Assembly (NCBI RefSeq): GCF_965208925.1 | Contig: NZ_OZ242364.1 | Span: forward strand, 2,790,001 to 2,854,000 | From: Poriferisodalis sp965208925 | Lineage (GTDB): Bacteria; Actinomycetota; Acidimicrobiia; Acidimicrobiales; Poriferisodalaceae | DNA length: 64,000 nt | Reading direction: 5' to 3' | In this document: positions 45,839 to 54,274 of the stretch, in pieces | How the letters are laid out: every line of letters starts with the position of its first letter | Position numbering within the stretch: the stretch's first letter is position 1 | Position numbers and translations under genes: made by a program | Notes under the pieces: model-generated | Told to the model about the DNA's origin: nothing | What the model saw: the letters and a program-made list of their open reading frames with translations, nothing else | Database searches by the model: none

Positions 45839-46132
45839 CGCGTCATGCAGGGGCACGGGCAAGTGCGCTGCAACGTCTGTCCGGACTGCGCTGGGGGCAT
45901 TGCCCGAACCGTCGACGCAGGACCTGCTGCGGACACAGTCACCGTGGTCGGCACTGTGGCCCTGGTCCGCTGCCGGAACCGCACGACCGATGCACGGTCG
46001 CCGGTGTGCAGTCGCCGGCTACGGGGATTGAGGGTACCGGACACGCGTTGCATCGCAACACTCCCATCCAAATGGCCGGATCTGGGCACACGACTGAGTC
46101 ATGTCGCGGGTTGCCCGCTTACCCTGCGTCGG
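45839..46132. promoter_or_regulatory. Divergent intergenic region between SNF2 helicase and proS
   Basis: 294 bases between two divergent genes. Open frames run through it on both strands, but none shows homology and the proS and SNF2 starts are well placed at its edges. It should hold the two promoters and the 5' leader of proS. I see no T-box-like or other riboswitch structure. Confidence 0.4.
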
Positions 46133-47845
46133 ATGCGATGGTCTGATTCGTTCATCCCGACGCTGCGCGATGCGCCCGGCGACGCCACCGCCGCGAGTCA
46201 TCAGCTGCTCGTGCGGGCTGGCTTCATCCGGCAGTTGCACTCGGGGCACTACAGCCTGCTGCCGCTCGGGCTGCGCGTGCACAACAAGGTCGCCGATGTG
46301 GTTCGAGCAGAAATGGACGCCATGGGCGCGCAGGAGTTCCTGCTGCCGGCGATGCATCCGGGCGATCTGTGGCGGCGCAGCGGCCGGTGGAGCCTCATGG
46401 GCTCGGAGATGTTCCGCCTGCGCGACCGCAACGATGCAGACGTCGTGCTGGGCATGACGCACGAAGAGGTCTTCGCGGTGCTCGCAGCGGAGATGAGCTC
46501 GTACCGGGAATTGCCCCAGACTTGGTACCAGATCCAGACCAAGTTCCGTGACGAACCGCGCCCGCGCGGCGGCCTGCTGCGGGTGCGCGAGTTCATGATG
46601 AAGGACTCGTACAGCTTCGACATGGACGAAGCAGGCCTCGACGTGTCATTCGAGGCGCACCGCGAGGCATACCTGCGGATCTTCGAGCGACTCGACCTCG
46701 ACGTCATGGCCGTGCAGGCTTCCTCGGGCGCCATGGGCGGCGACGCCAGCGTCGAGTTCATGGTGGAGTCGCCTGCAGGCGAGGACGATGTGGCGCGCTG
46801 CGCGGGCTGCGGGTACCGCGCCAATATCGAGCGGGCCCGTGCGGCAGTGCCGCTGATCGCTGATCCGCCCTCCAGTGATGCACCTGAGCGATTCGCGACA
46901 CCGGGCATCCGCACCATCGACGCGCTCGCGTCCTTCGAGGGCGGCGCGCCTGCCGACCGGCAGCTCAAGACGATGGTCATGGTCCTGGACGATCAGCTCA
47001 CGCTGGTGGTCCTGCGAGGCGATCATCAGCTCAACCTGCAGAAGCTGGCCGATTGCAGCGGCGCGACCGATGTGCGTCCTGCCGCCGAATCCGAGACGGT
47101 GGCGCAGCTCGGCGCCAGTCCCGGAAGCCTGGGGGCGGTGGGCGTCGACGACCTGCCGATCTACGCCGATGAGGCCTTGCGGGGCCGCAGGTCAATGACC
47201 ACCGGCGCCAATGAGGATGATTGGCACCTGCGACACGTCGACGTAGGGCGTGACATCATCGATCCTCGCTGGGCTGATCTGCGCGAGGTCGCGGCAGGCG
47301 AGGCGTGCGTCGAGTGCGGCAAACCGCTGGAGATCGTGCGCTGCATCGAGGCGGGCCACATCTTCAAGCTGGGGCGCAAGTATTGCGAGGCGATGGGTGT
47401 GTCGGTGCTGGATGCGCACGGCGTTGCGGTGACCCCGATCATGGGCAGCTACGGCATCGGCATCGGACGGGCGATGGCTGCAGTGGCCGAGACCCATCAC
47501 GACGAGCGAGGCCTGTGCTGGCCCGTCGCTGCAGCGCCGTTCGAAGCAGTCATCACCGTGCTCGATCCTGCCGATGATGCTCAGTCGGCGGCTGGCGAGA
47601 GGCTCGAGCGGGAACTGGCAGCACACGGCATCGACTGTCTCTATGACGATCGTCCGTTGCGGCCGGGTGTGAAGCTCGCGGATGCGGAGCTCGTGGGCGT
47701 GCCTTACCGGCTCACGGTCGGTGCGCGCAGCCTGGCAGACGGCAACGTGGAGCTGACCGAACGCTCAACCCGCGAGACACGCCTGCTCACGCTGGCCGAG
47801 GCAGCGGCCCTGACAGCTAGAGAGATCGACGCGCATCGGCGCTGA
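46133..47845 (+). CDS. proS: Prolyl-tRNA synthetase (bacterial type)
   Basis: Class II aminoacyl-tRNA synthetase of 570 residues that charges tRNA-Pro. Motif 1/N-terminal block LVRAGFIRQLHSGHYSLLPLGLRVHNKV; motif 2 QIQTKFRDEPRPRGGLLRVREF; the INS editing domain (about residues 225-405, including TPGIRTIDALASFEG and VVLRGDHQLNLQKLADC); motif 3 MGSYGIGIGRAMAAVAE; and the anticodon-binding domain. The ATG gives MRWSDSFIPTLRDAP, a normal start. Housekeeping gene; its 3' hairpin separates it from the C1 operon downstream. Confidence 0.95.
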   Translation: MRWSDSFIPTLRDAPGDATAASHQLLVRAGFIRQLHSGHYSLLPLGLRVHNKVADVVRAEMDAMGAQEFLLPAMHPGDLWRRSGRWSLMGSEMFRLRDRNDADVVLGMTHEEVFAVLAAEMSSYRELPQTWYQIQTKFRDEPRPRGGLLRVREFMMKDSYSFDMDEAGLDVSFEAHREAYLRIFERLDLDVMAVQASSGAMGGDASVEFMVESPAGEDDVARCAGCGYRANIERARAAVPLIADPPSSDAPERFATPGIRTIDALASFEGGAPADRQLKTMVMVLDDQLTLVVLRGDHQLNLQKLADCSGATDVRPAAESETVAQLGASPGSLGAVGVDDLPIYADEALRGRRSMTTGANEDDWHLRHVDVGRDIIDPRWADLREVAAGEACVECGKPLEIVRCIEAGHIFKLGRKYCEAMGVSVLDAHGVAVTPIMGSYGIGIGRAMAAVAETHHDERGLCWPVAAAPFEAVITVLDPADDAQSAAGERLERELAAHGIDCLYDDRPLRPGVKLADAELVGVPYRLTVGARSLADGNVELTERSTRETRLLTLAEAAALTAREIDAHRR

Positions 47846-47856
47846 AGCCCCTCAGC

Positions 47857-47888
47857 GGGCACCTCGAATCTGCCCCGAATTCGTGCCC
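47857..47888 (+). terminator. Candidate terminator after proS
   Basis: A two-part inverted repeat: GGGCA with TGCCC as outer stem and CGAAT with ATTCG as inner stem, around a short loop, starting 12 bases past the proS stop. There is no T-run after it, so a Rho-independent role is uncertain. Confidence 0.4.
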
Positions 47889-47918
47889 CGGAATGTCGAT
47901 GTCGCTACAGGGTTCGTG

Positions 47919-47966
47919 GTACCGTACTGCTGTACCGTTCTGCGGCACAGTTCCACTATGCGGAAC
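47919..47966. promoter_or_regulatory. Three copies of a 17-bp palindromic operator upstream of the corrinoid operon
   Basis: Copies begin at 47919 (GTACCGTACTGCTGTAC), 47932 (GTACCGTTCTGCGGCAC) and 47950 (GTTCCACTATGCGGAAC). All fit GTWCCRYNNTRCNGNAC, an imperfect palindrome; the last has perfect GTTCC/GGAAC arms. The second and third are 18 bp apart, and the same spacing recurs in front of the IclR gene. They lie 120-167 bases before the corrinoid protein start, where an activator or repressor would bind. IclR as the binding protein is inferred. Confidence 0.65.
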
Positions 47967-48085
47967 AGCGAGATGCTGAACAGCACGGCGGAACGATCCG
48001 GCCGCAGGACCCATGCTGAATCTTGGACAGTTGACCGGGCCGGGGGTGCCCGGCACACGTCATGACCATGGCGAGGGGGCAAGGC

Positions 48086-48808
48086 ATGGCCGATGCGGCA
48101 ACCGTCGACAGCGCCGATGCTGATGAGGACATCGACCTCTCAGCCCTCGACGATGACGATCTCATCGCACAGATGCATGACGATCTCTACGACGGGCTCG
48201 GCCCCGAGATCGTCGAAGGCACCGAGCTGTTGCTCGGGCGCGGCTGGGCGGCCGACAAAGTCCTCAATGAGGCGCTGGTCGAGGCCATGCGCATAGTCGG
48301 CATCGACTTTCGCGACGGGATCCTGTTCGTTCCCGAAGTTCTGCTCGCTGCCAATGCCATGAAGGCCGGCATGGAGATACTCCGGCCCCTGCTCGCGGAG
48401 ACCGGTGCTGAGCCGATCGGCAAGATCGTCATCGGCACCGTCAAAGGCGACATTCACGACATCGGCAAGAACCTGGTGGGCATGATGCTCGAGGGCGCGG
48501 GCTTCGAGGTGGTGGACTTGGGGATCAACACCGACGTCGACGAGTTCCTCGGCGCCCTCGACGAGCATCGGCCCGACATCTTGGGCATGTCAGCGCTGCT
48601 GACCACGACCATGCCGTACATGAAGGTGGTGGTCGACACGCTGATCGAGCAGGGCCTGCGCGACGACTATCTCGTCATCGTCGGCGGTGCGCCATTGAAC
48701 CAGGAGTTCGGCGAAGCCGTCGGCGCCGATGCGTACTGCCGCGATGCGGCCGTCGCTGCAGAAACTGCCACTGACCTCATCAAAGCCCGGCGTGCCGCCG
48801 CAGCATGA
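48086..48808 (+). CDS. Corrinoid protein of a methyltransferase system (MttC/MtgC-like)
   Basis: Methyl carrier (240 residues) that takes a methyl group on cobalamin cobalt from the MttB homologue and gives it to the folate methyltransferase. An acidic N-terminus is followed by a helical cap domain (about 25-110, ELLLGRGWAADKVLNEALVEAMRIVG, FVPEVLLAANAMKAG) and a Rossmann B12 domain with GDIHDIGKNLV; His124 is the lower cobalt ligand of the DxHxxG motif. GGAPL and DAYCRDA close the fold. The third ATG is chosen because GAGGGG sits before it. First gene of a five-gene operon. Confidence 0.9.
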   Translation: MADAATVDSADADEDIDLSALDDDDLIAQMHDDLYDGLGPEIVEGTELLLGRGWAADKVLNEALVEAMRIVGIDFRDGILFVPEVLLAANAMKAGMEILRPLLAETGAEPIGKIVIGTVKGDIHDIGKNLVGMMLEGAGFEVVDLGINTDVDEFLGALDEHRPDILGMSALLTTTMPYMKVVVDTLIEQGLRDDYLVIVGGAPLNQEFGEAVGADAYCRDAAVAAETATDLIKARRAAAA

Positions 48809-48809
48809 G

Positions 48810-49682
48810 ATGAATTCGGCGAGTGCACCACCGGCAGCCGCGGCGTCGAGCACTGCCCGCAGCGCCCAACGGCGCCGGCGCTCGCGCGCCCGTCGGGAAG
48901 CGGGCGCGGCCGGTGAGCGAGCGTCAGCACGGCCTGCGGGCCGCCCTGGCGCCAACCTTGGCACCGCCGATCCGTCGCGCCGCGTGCTTGTGCTGGGATG
49001 CGGCGCCCTGGCCAATGAGCTGAAAGCGCTGACGCGGCACGCCGGCAGCGATGAGAACCGCGACATCGACGTCGAATGTCTGCCGGCCAAGCTGCACAAT
49101 CGACCGGCGCTCATCGCGGGCGAGGTCCGCGCCCGGCTGGCCCGGCTGTCGCAGGAAGGCCGGACCTACGAGCGGATACTGCTGGGATACGGCGATTGCG
49201 GCAGCGCTGGTGCCATTGACGATCTGTGCGAGGAGTTCGAGCGAGCTCACGCCGCAGGCAATGGTCCGGCCATGACCCGAGTGCCCGGCGCGCACTGCTA
49301 TGAGTTCTTCGCGGGAGCGGCCGGCTTCTCCCAGCTCAGCGACGACGAACCGGCCACGTTCTACCTGACCGACTACCTGGCCCGGCACTTCGACCTGCTG
49401 GTGTGGAAGGGCCTCGGCATCGCCGACCATCCCGAACTGGCCGAGATGTACTTCGGCAACTACCGGCGCGTCGTGTTGTTGACTCAGACCCCCGACGCTG
49501 CCGAGCGCGCTCGAGTGGAAGCCTGCGCACGAGCTGGCGCCGAGCGTCTGGGCCTGCGGTTGGAAGTCGTCCGCACCGGCTATGGCGACCTGGCCGACGC
49601 GGTCACCTCGGTGAGCGTCGCTTCGAGCTCCGGAGTCAGGCAGAACCCAGCCAGCCCTGCGACGCAACGGAAGGTCCCGTGA
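48810..49682 (+). CDS. DUF1638 family protein in the corrinoid methyltransferase operon
   Basis: A 290-residue protein. The first 75 residues are Ala/Arg-rich and probably disordered. Then comes a full DUF1638 domain: VLVLGCGALANELKAL, CLPAKLHNRPALIAGEVR, ILLGYGDCGSAGAIDDLCEEF, GAHCYEFFAGAAGFSQL, TFYLTDYLARHFDLLVWKGLGI, YFGNYRRVVLLTQ and VVRTGYGDLADAV. Conserved Cys, His and acidic residues (GCGALA, YGDCG, HCYEFF) look like a metal or cofactor site. Members recur next to MttB-type methyltransferases; no function is established that I know of. ATG just after the corrinoid gene stop; GTGA overlap with the next gene. Confidence 0.82.
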   Translation: MNSASAPPAAAASSTARSAQRRRRSRARREAGAAGERASARPAGRPGANLGTADPSRRVLVLGCGALANELKALTRHAGSDENRDIDVECLPAKLHNRPALIAGEVRARLARLSQEGRTYERILLGYGDCGSAGAIDDLCEEFERAHAAGNGPAMTRVPGAHCYEFFAGAAGFSQLSDDEPATFYLTDYLARHFDLLVWKGLGIADHPELAEMYFGNYRRVVLLTQTPDAAERARVEACARAGAERLGLRLEVVRTGYGDLADAVTSVSVASSSGVRQNPASPATQRKVP

Positions 49683-50608
49683 CCGACACCGTCATCAGCT
49701 CCGCTACCCGGGAAGTCGTGATCGGCTTCGATCGGCCGTTTGTGATGATCGGCGAGCGCATCAACCCCACGGGCCGCAAGCTGCTCGCCGCGGAGATGAA
49801 GGAGGGCGACTTCAGCCGGGTGGAGGCCGATGCGCTGGCGCAGGTGGCCGCGGGCGCCCACATGCTGGACGTCAACGCCGGGGTGCCGCTGGCCGACGAG
49901 CCTGCGCTGTTGGCCTCGGCTGTCAAGCTCGTGCAGTCGGTCACCGACGTGCCGCTCAGCATCGACTCCTCGATCATTGAAGCACTCGAGGCCGGCATCG
50001 ATGCCTATGTCGGCAAGCCGCTCATCAACTCGGTCACCGGCGAGGCAGAGGTCATGGAGCGAGTGCTGCCGCTAGTCGCACGCGCCGGCGCCGCTGTCGT
50101 GGCCATATCCAACGACGAGACCGGCATCAGCGAAGACCCCGATGTCCGTTTCGAGGTGGCCAAGCGCATCGTGAGCGCTGCCGCCGACTACGGCATCCCG
50201 TCTCACGACGTTGTGGTGGATCCGCTGGTGATGCCCATTGGTGCCATGGCCACTGCGGGCCGGCAGGTCTTCCAGCTCGTGCGGCGACTGCGCAGCGAAC
50301 TCGGCGTCAACACCACCTGCGGTGCGTCGAATGTCAGTTTCGGCCTGCCCAATCGACACGTGGTCACTGGCACGTTCCTGGCCATGGCCATCGGTGCCGG
50401 CATGACTTCGGCCATCATGAACCCGCTCCACGCCGACGTGAAGGCGGCGGTCATGGCGGGCGACGTGCTCGCAGGCAATGACACGAATTGCGCTGCGTGG
50501 ATTGCCGAGCACCGCGACCGGAGCACCATGGGCGAGGACGCGCCAGCGAACGGCCGGGCCGCAGCTGGAGGCCGACGACGGGGCGGCCGCCGCGCTCGTA
50601 CCGGCTGA
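49679..50608 (+). CDS. Methyltetrahydrofolate:corrinoid methyltransferase (MtgA/AcsE-like)
   Basis: Pterin-binding TIM-barrel enzyme of 309 residues that moves the methyl group between the corrinoid protein and tetrahydrofolate. In a catabolic operon the direction is onto folate. Landmarks: FVMIGERINPTGRKLLA (barrel strand 1), MLDVNAGVPLADE, VPLSIDSSIIEAL, PLINSVTGE, VVAISNDETG, NTTCGASNVSFGLPNR and AGMTSAIMNPLH. A basic low-complexity tail (GGRRRGGRRARTG) follows the fold. GTG start overlaps the DUF1638 stop. Confidence 0.88.
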   Translation: MTDTVISSATREVVIGFDRPFVMIGERINPTGRKLLAAEMKEGDFSRVEADALAQVAAGAHMLDVNAGVPLADEPALLASAVKLVQSVTDVPLSIDSSIIEALEAGIDAYVGKPLINSVTGEAEVMERVLPLVARAGAAVVAISNDETGISEDPDVRFEVAKRIVSAAADYGIPSHDVVVDPLVMPIGAMATAGRQVFQLVRRLRSELGVNTTCGASNVSFGLPNRHVVTGTFLAMAIGAGMTSAIMNPLHADVKAAVMAGDVLAGNDTNCAAWIAEHRDRSTMGEDAPANGRAAAGGRRRGGRRARTG

Positions 50609-50618
50609 CGGAGCCCTG

Positions 50619-52733
50619 GTGCCGACGGCCTCGGTCAGGGTGGTGTTCACCCCCGCGGGACGCGCTGGCAGCGTGAGCGCGGGCACGACTGTGCTCGATG
50701 CCGCTCGTGAACTGGGTGTGGATCTCGACAGCGTGTGCGGCGGGCGTGGCATCTGCGGCCGCTGCCAGGTCGTGCCGTCAGTGGGTTCATTTCCCAAGTG
50801 GGCCATCACTGCTGGCTCCGAATCACTGAGCTCGCCCAGTGCTACCGAAGCCGCATACGAGGGCCGACGCCCGCTGAATGCGGGGGCGCGGCTGGGCTGC
50901 CAAGCGCGTGTGCAGGCCGATGTCGTCGTGGATGTGCCGCCGGAGAGCCAGCTGCACGGCCCGGTGGTGCGCAAGACGGTCGATGTGGGTGACATAGCGC
51001 TCGACCCGCTGGCAACGCTGCATGCCGTTACCGTGCCGCCGCCGACGCTCGACGAGCGCCGCGGGCTCGCTCAGGTCGTGATCGACTGCGTGGCCGACGA
51101 ATGGGGCGTTCACCTGGCCGGCATCTTGCCGGGGGCACTTGCGGGGCTTCACGCGTCAGTCGCTGCCGGCTCGCCCGACGACGCCGGCGGCAGGCTGGTC
51201 ACCGTTGCCGTTCGCTGGAGTGGACCAGAGCGCCGCGAGCGCACCGGCATGGTGACGGCGGTATGGCCTGGCGTCGCGACAGCAGCACTCGGCGTTGCGA
51301 TCGACATCGGCTCCACCACCATCGCAGGCCACCTGGTTGATCTTCACAGCGGGGACGTGCTGGCTTCCGCAGGCCGCATGAACCCGCAGATCCGTCTCGG
51401 CGAGGACCTGATGAGCCGGGTCTCCTACGTGATGATGAACCCAGGCGGCGCCCGGGAACTCACTGCGCTCGTCCGCGACTCGCTCGCAGGGCTGATCACC
51501 GAGCTGTGTTCCGATGCCGGTGCTGAGCCAGACGCCGTGCTCGAGGTGGTGCTGGTCGGGAATCCGATCATGTTGCACATTGCCCTCGACATCGACCCGA
51601 CCCCGCTCGGGCAGGCGCCGTTCACCTTGGCGACCGATGCCAGTGTCGAGGTCGACGGGCCGGAGTTGGAACTTCCGTGCCCATCAGCTCGCGTCTACGT
51701 CGCGCCCGCGATTGCCGGTCATGTAGGCGCCGACACTGCGGCAGCAGTGCTTGCTGGAGGGCCGCATCGCGACGAAGCAGTCACCCTCCTGGTGGACGTG
51801 GGCACCAATGCCGAGATCGTGCTGGGAAACTCGGTCGGCCTGTGGGCAGCGTCGAGCCCGACCGGGCCCGCATTCGAGGGCGCGCAGATCAGCTGCGGTC
51901 AGCGAGCGACGCCGGGAGCGATCGAGCGCGTGCGCATCGATCCGGCGACCTGGACTCCTCGGGTGCGTGTCATCGGCTGCGACCTGTGGTCTGACGAACC
52001 CGGCTTCGCGGAGGCGGTCGAACGGCGGGTCGCGGCCGGCACTCGCAGTGCGGCCGCAGGTGTCACGGGAATCTGCGGCTCCGGCATCATCGAGGTCATC
52101 GCCGAGATGTATCTCGCCGGCGTGCTGTCGCCCGATGGGGTCATCGCAGCACCGCCGGGCGAGGGCGAGCGAGCGTCTCGTGTGATCTCCGATGGCCGGA
52201 CGTCGTCTTTCCTGCTCTACCAGCCGCCCGAAGGAACCGTCGGACCCGCCATCACCATCACCCAGAACGATGTGCGAGCCGTCCAGCTGGCAAAAGCGGC
52301 GCTGCGCGCCGGCATCGACCTCCTGCGCGAGCACGCTGGCATCGAGGCCCCCGATCGTGTGCAGCTCGCTGGAGCGTTCGGGGCGCACATTGATCCGGTA
52401 CGGGCGATGGTGCTCGGACTCATCGGCGACTGCGACCCGGACGTGGTGCGGTCGGTGGGCAACGCCGCAGGCACCGGAGCTGTGCGCGCGCTGCTGTCGG
52501 GGAGTCAGCGGGCCGAGATGGAGCGAGTGGTCCGCAGCATCCGCAAGATCGAGACTGCCACCGAGCCCCGATTCCAGGAGCTGTTCGTGGCCGCCATGGC
52601 ACTCCCCCATGCCACGGCACCCAGCCCGCTGCTCGCCGCGGCGGTGGACCTGCCCCGCCCATCCCGTAGAACTTCGAGTCCCCACCACCGCACCCGACGA
52701 CGGCGAGCGGTCCCGATGAGCGAGGAATCATGA
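50619..52733 (+). CDS. Corrinoid reductive activator (RACo-like, [2Fe-2S] plus ASKHA ATPase)
   Basis: A 704-residue protein that should rescue oxidised Co(II) corrinoid to Co(I) using ATP and an electron from its cluster. N-terminal ferredoxin domain with ligands C40, C46, C49 and C94 (CGGRGICGRC and RLGCQARV). A linker is followed by the ASKHA ATPase: GVAIDIGSTTIAGHLVDL (phosphate 1), LLVDVGTNAEIVLGN, GQRATPGAIERV, ITQNDVRAVQLAKAALRAG and AGAFGAHIDPVRA. GTG at 50619 is chosen: it follows the upstream stop by 10 bases, has GGAG before it and begins the ferredoxin strand. The Arg/His-rich tail is unusual. ATGA coupling to mttB. Confidence 0.87.
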   Translation: MPTASVRVVFTPAGRAGSVSAGTTVLDAARELGVDLDSVCGGRGICGRCQVVPSVGSFPKWAITAGSESLSSPSATEAAYEGRRPLNAGARLGCQARVQADVVVDVPPESQLHGPVVRKTVDVGDIALDPLATLHAVTVPPPTLDERRGLAQVVIDCVADEWGVHLAGILPGALAGLHASVAAGSPDDAGGRLVTVAVRWSGPERRERTGMVTAVWPGVATAALGVAIDIGSTTIAGHLVDLHSGDVLASAGRMNPQIRLGEDLMSRVSYVMMNPGGARELTALVRDSLAGLITELCSDAGAEPDAVLEVVLVGNPIMLHIALDIDPTPLGQAPFTLATDASVEVDGPELELPCPSARVYVAPAIAGHVGADTAAAVLAGGPHRDEAVTLLVDVGTNAEIVLGNSVGLWAASSPTGPAFEGAQISCGQRATPGAIERVRIDPATWTPRVRVIGCDLWSDEPGFAEAVERRVAAGTRSAAAGVTGICGSGIIEVIAEMYLAGVLSPDGVIAAPPGEGERASRVISDGRTSSFLLYQPPEGTVGPAITITQNDVRAVQLAKAALRAGIDLLREHAGIEAPDRVQLAGAFGAHIDPVRAMVLGLIGDCDPDVVRSVGNAAGTGAVRALLSGSQRAEMERVVRSIRKIETATEPRFQELFVAAMALPHATAPSPLLAAAVDLPRPSRRTSSPHHRTRRRRAVPMSEES

Positions 52734-54262
52734 GCGAGCGACGACGGCGAGGAGGCGGCCGCGCGGCTCGTCAAGCGCAGCGGGCAACAGCAGACATGGC
52801 GTTCAACACCCACGTGCAGCGGACACTGCCGCCGGTGAACGTGCTCGACGCCGATGGCCTGATCCAGATCGAGGAGAACGCCGAGACGATCCTGTCCGAG
52901 GTGGGGGTCGCCTTCCAGGACTTCCCCCGCGCGCTCGAGCTGTGGCGCGACGCCGGCGCAGAGGTCGACGGCGAGATGGTTCGCTTCCCGCGCGGCATGT
53001 GCCGCGAGATCGTCCAGGCCACGGCGCCGTCCACCTACCTCCAGCACGCGCGCAACCCGGCGAGGTCAGTGCCGATCGGAGGTGACGCCACCGTATTCGC
53101 CCCCAACTACGGCTCGCCGTTCGTCACTGACCTCGATGCCGGGCGCCGGTACGCCACTCTCGGCGACTTCGAGCGGGTGGTGAAGCTGACCTGGATGCTT
53201 CCCCACCTTCACCACAGCGGCGGCACAGTCTGTGAGCCGGTGGACGTGCCGGTCAACAAACGCCACCTCGACATGGTGTACGCGCATCTGCGCTACAGCG
53301 ACAAGCCGCTGATGGGCTCGGTGACGGCCGCCCAGCGAGCGGCCGACTCGGTGGAACTCTGCCGCATCGCCTTCGGCGGCGATCTGGGCGACCGCACCGT
53401 GCTGACCAGCCTCATCAACGCATCGTCGCCGCTGCGCTGGGACGCCACCATGCTTGGCGCCGCCGAGGTGTATGCACAGCACAATCAGGCTTGCGTGATC
53501 TCGCCGTTCATATTGGCCGGAGCCATGTCGCCGGTCACGGTGGCGGCGCTGGCCGCTCAGGCGCTGGCTGAAGCGCTGTCCGGTATGGCGTTCTGCCAGC
53601 TGGTGCGTCCGGGGGCGCCGGTGATCTTCGGCACTTTCGCGTCGTCAATGTCGATGGCCACCGGCGCGCCTACGTTCGGCACGCCCGAGGCAGGCTTGGC
53701 GATCTACGTCATGGCCGCGCTGGCACGACGGGTCGGCGTGCCATTTCGTTCGGGCGGGCAGTTCACGTCTTCCAAGGCACCTGATGCACAAGCGGCCTAC
53801 GAATCGGCCTCGACGCTGCTGCCGACGATGGCCGCAGGGGTGAACTTCGTATTGCATGCAGCGGGCTGGCTCGAAGGCGGGCTGACATTGAGCTACGAGA
53901 AGCTGCTGATGGACGCCGACCAACTCGGCATGATGGAGGTGCACGCCAGGGGCGTGGACATGTCCGACAATGGCCAGGCGGTCGAGGCGTTCATGACGAA
54001 CCCCCACGGCGACCACTTTTTGGGCCATCCCCACACGCTGGCCAATTTCGAGACCGCCTTCTACCAATCGTCGATTGCCGACAACAACAGCTTCGAGCAG
54101 TGGTCCGACGAGGGCTCGCTCGATGCGGCCCAGCGAGCTAACCGCTTGATGAAGCAGATGCTCGCCGACTACGAGCCGCCGCCCATCGACGACGCAATAG
54201 ACGCCGAGCTGTGCGACTACATCGCTCGGCGCAAAGCTGAAGAGCCCGACGCCATCGTGTAG
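52730..54262 (+). CDS. MttB-family corrinoid methyltransferase, non-pyrrolysine (quaternary-amine type)
   Basis: TIM-barrel methyltransferase of 510 residues in the trimethylamine methyltransferase (MttB) superfamily. It would strip a methyl from an amine and load the corrinoid protein. Recognisable segments: FQDFPRALELWRDAGAEVDG, VFAPNYGSPFVTDLDAGRRY, HHSGGTVCEPVDVP, GAPVIFGTFASSMSMATGAPTFGTPEAGL and LPTMAAGVNFVLHAAGWLEGGLTLSYEK. The frame is continuous with no in-frame TAG, so it lacks pyrrolysine and belongs with the MtgB-like enzymes that act on glycine betaine and related quaternary amines. Exact substrate not determinable. Last gene of the operon. Confidence 0.88.
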   Translation: MSERRRRGGGRAARQAQRATADMAFNTHVQRTLPPVNVLDADGLIQIEENAETILSEVGVAFQDFPRALELWRDAGAEVDGEMVRFPRGMCREIVQATAPSTYLQHARNPARSVPIGGDATVFAPNYGSPFVTDLDAGRRYATLGDFERVVKLTWMLPHLHHSGGTVCEPVDVPVNKRHLDMVYAHLRYSDKPLMGSVTAAQRAADSVELCRIAFGGDLGDRTVLTSLINASSPLRWDATMLGAAEVYAQHNQACVISPFILAGAMSPVTVAALAAQALAEALSGMAFCQLVRPGAPVIFGTFASSMSMATGAPTFGTPEAGLAIYVMAALARRVGVPFRSGGQFTSSKAPDAQAAYESASTLLPTMAAGVNFVLHAAGWLEGGLTLSYEKLLMDADQLGMMEVHARGVDMSDNGQAVEAFMTNPHGDHFLGHPHTLANFETAFYQSSIADNNSFEQWSDEGSLDAAQRANRLMKQMLADYEPPPIDDAIDAELCDYIARRKAEEPDAIV

Positions 54263-54274
54263 CGCATCGGCGTC

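Noticed and set aside
48035..48053. CCGGGC/GCCCGG hairpin just upstream of the corrinoid protein start as a regulatory element
   Set aside because: A 6-bp GC stem is common by chance in this base composition and has no further support.
47846..48085. Cobalamin riboswitch before the corrinoid protein gene
   Set aside because: The 240-base gap is largely occupied by the terminator-like hairpin and the palindromic operators. I see no B12-box-like sequence or room for the multi-helix fold.
52730..54262. Pyrrolysine-containing trimethylamine methyltransferase
   Set aside because: The MttB-like frame is continuous with no in-frame TAG and no pyl genes are visible, so it belongs to the non-pyrrolysine branch.
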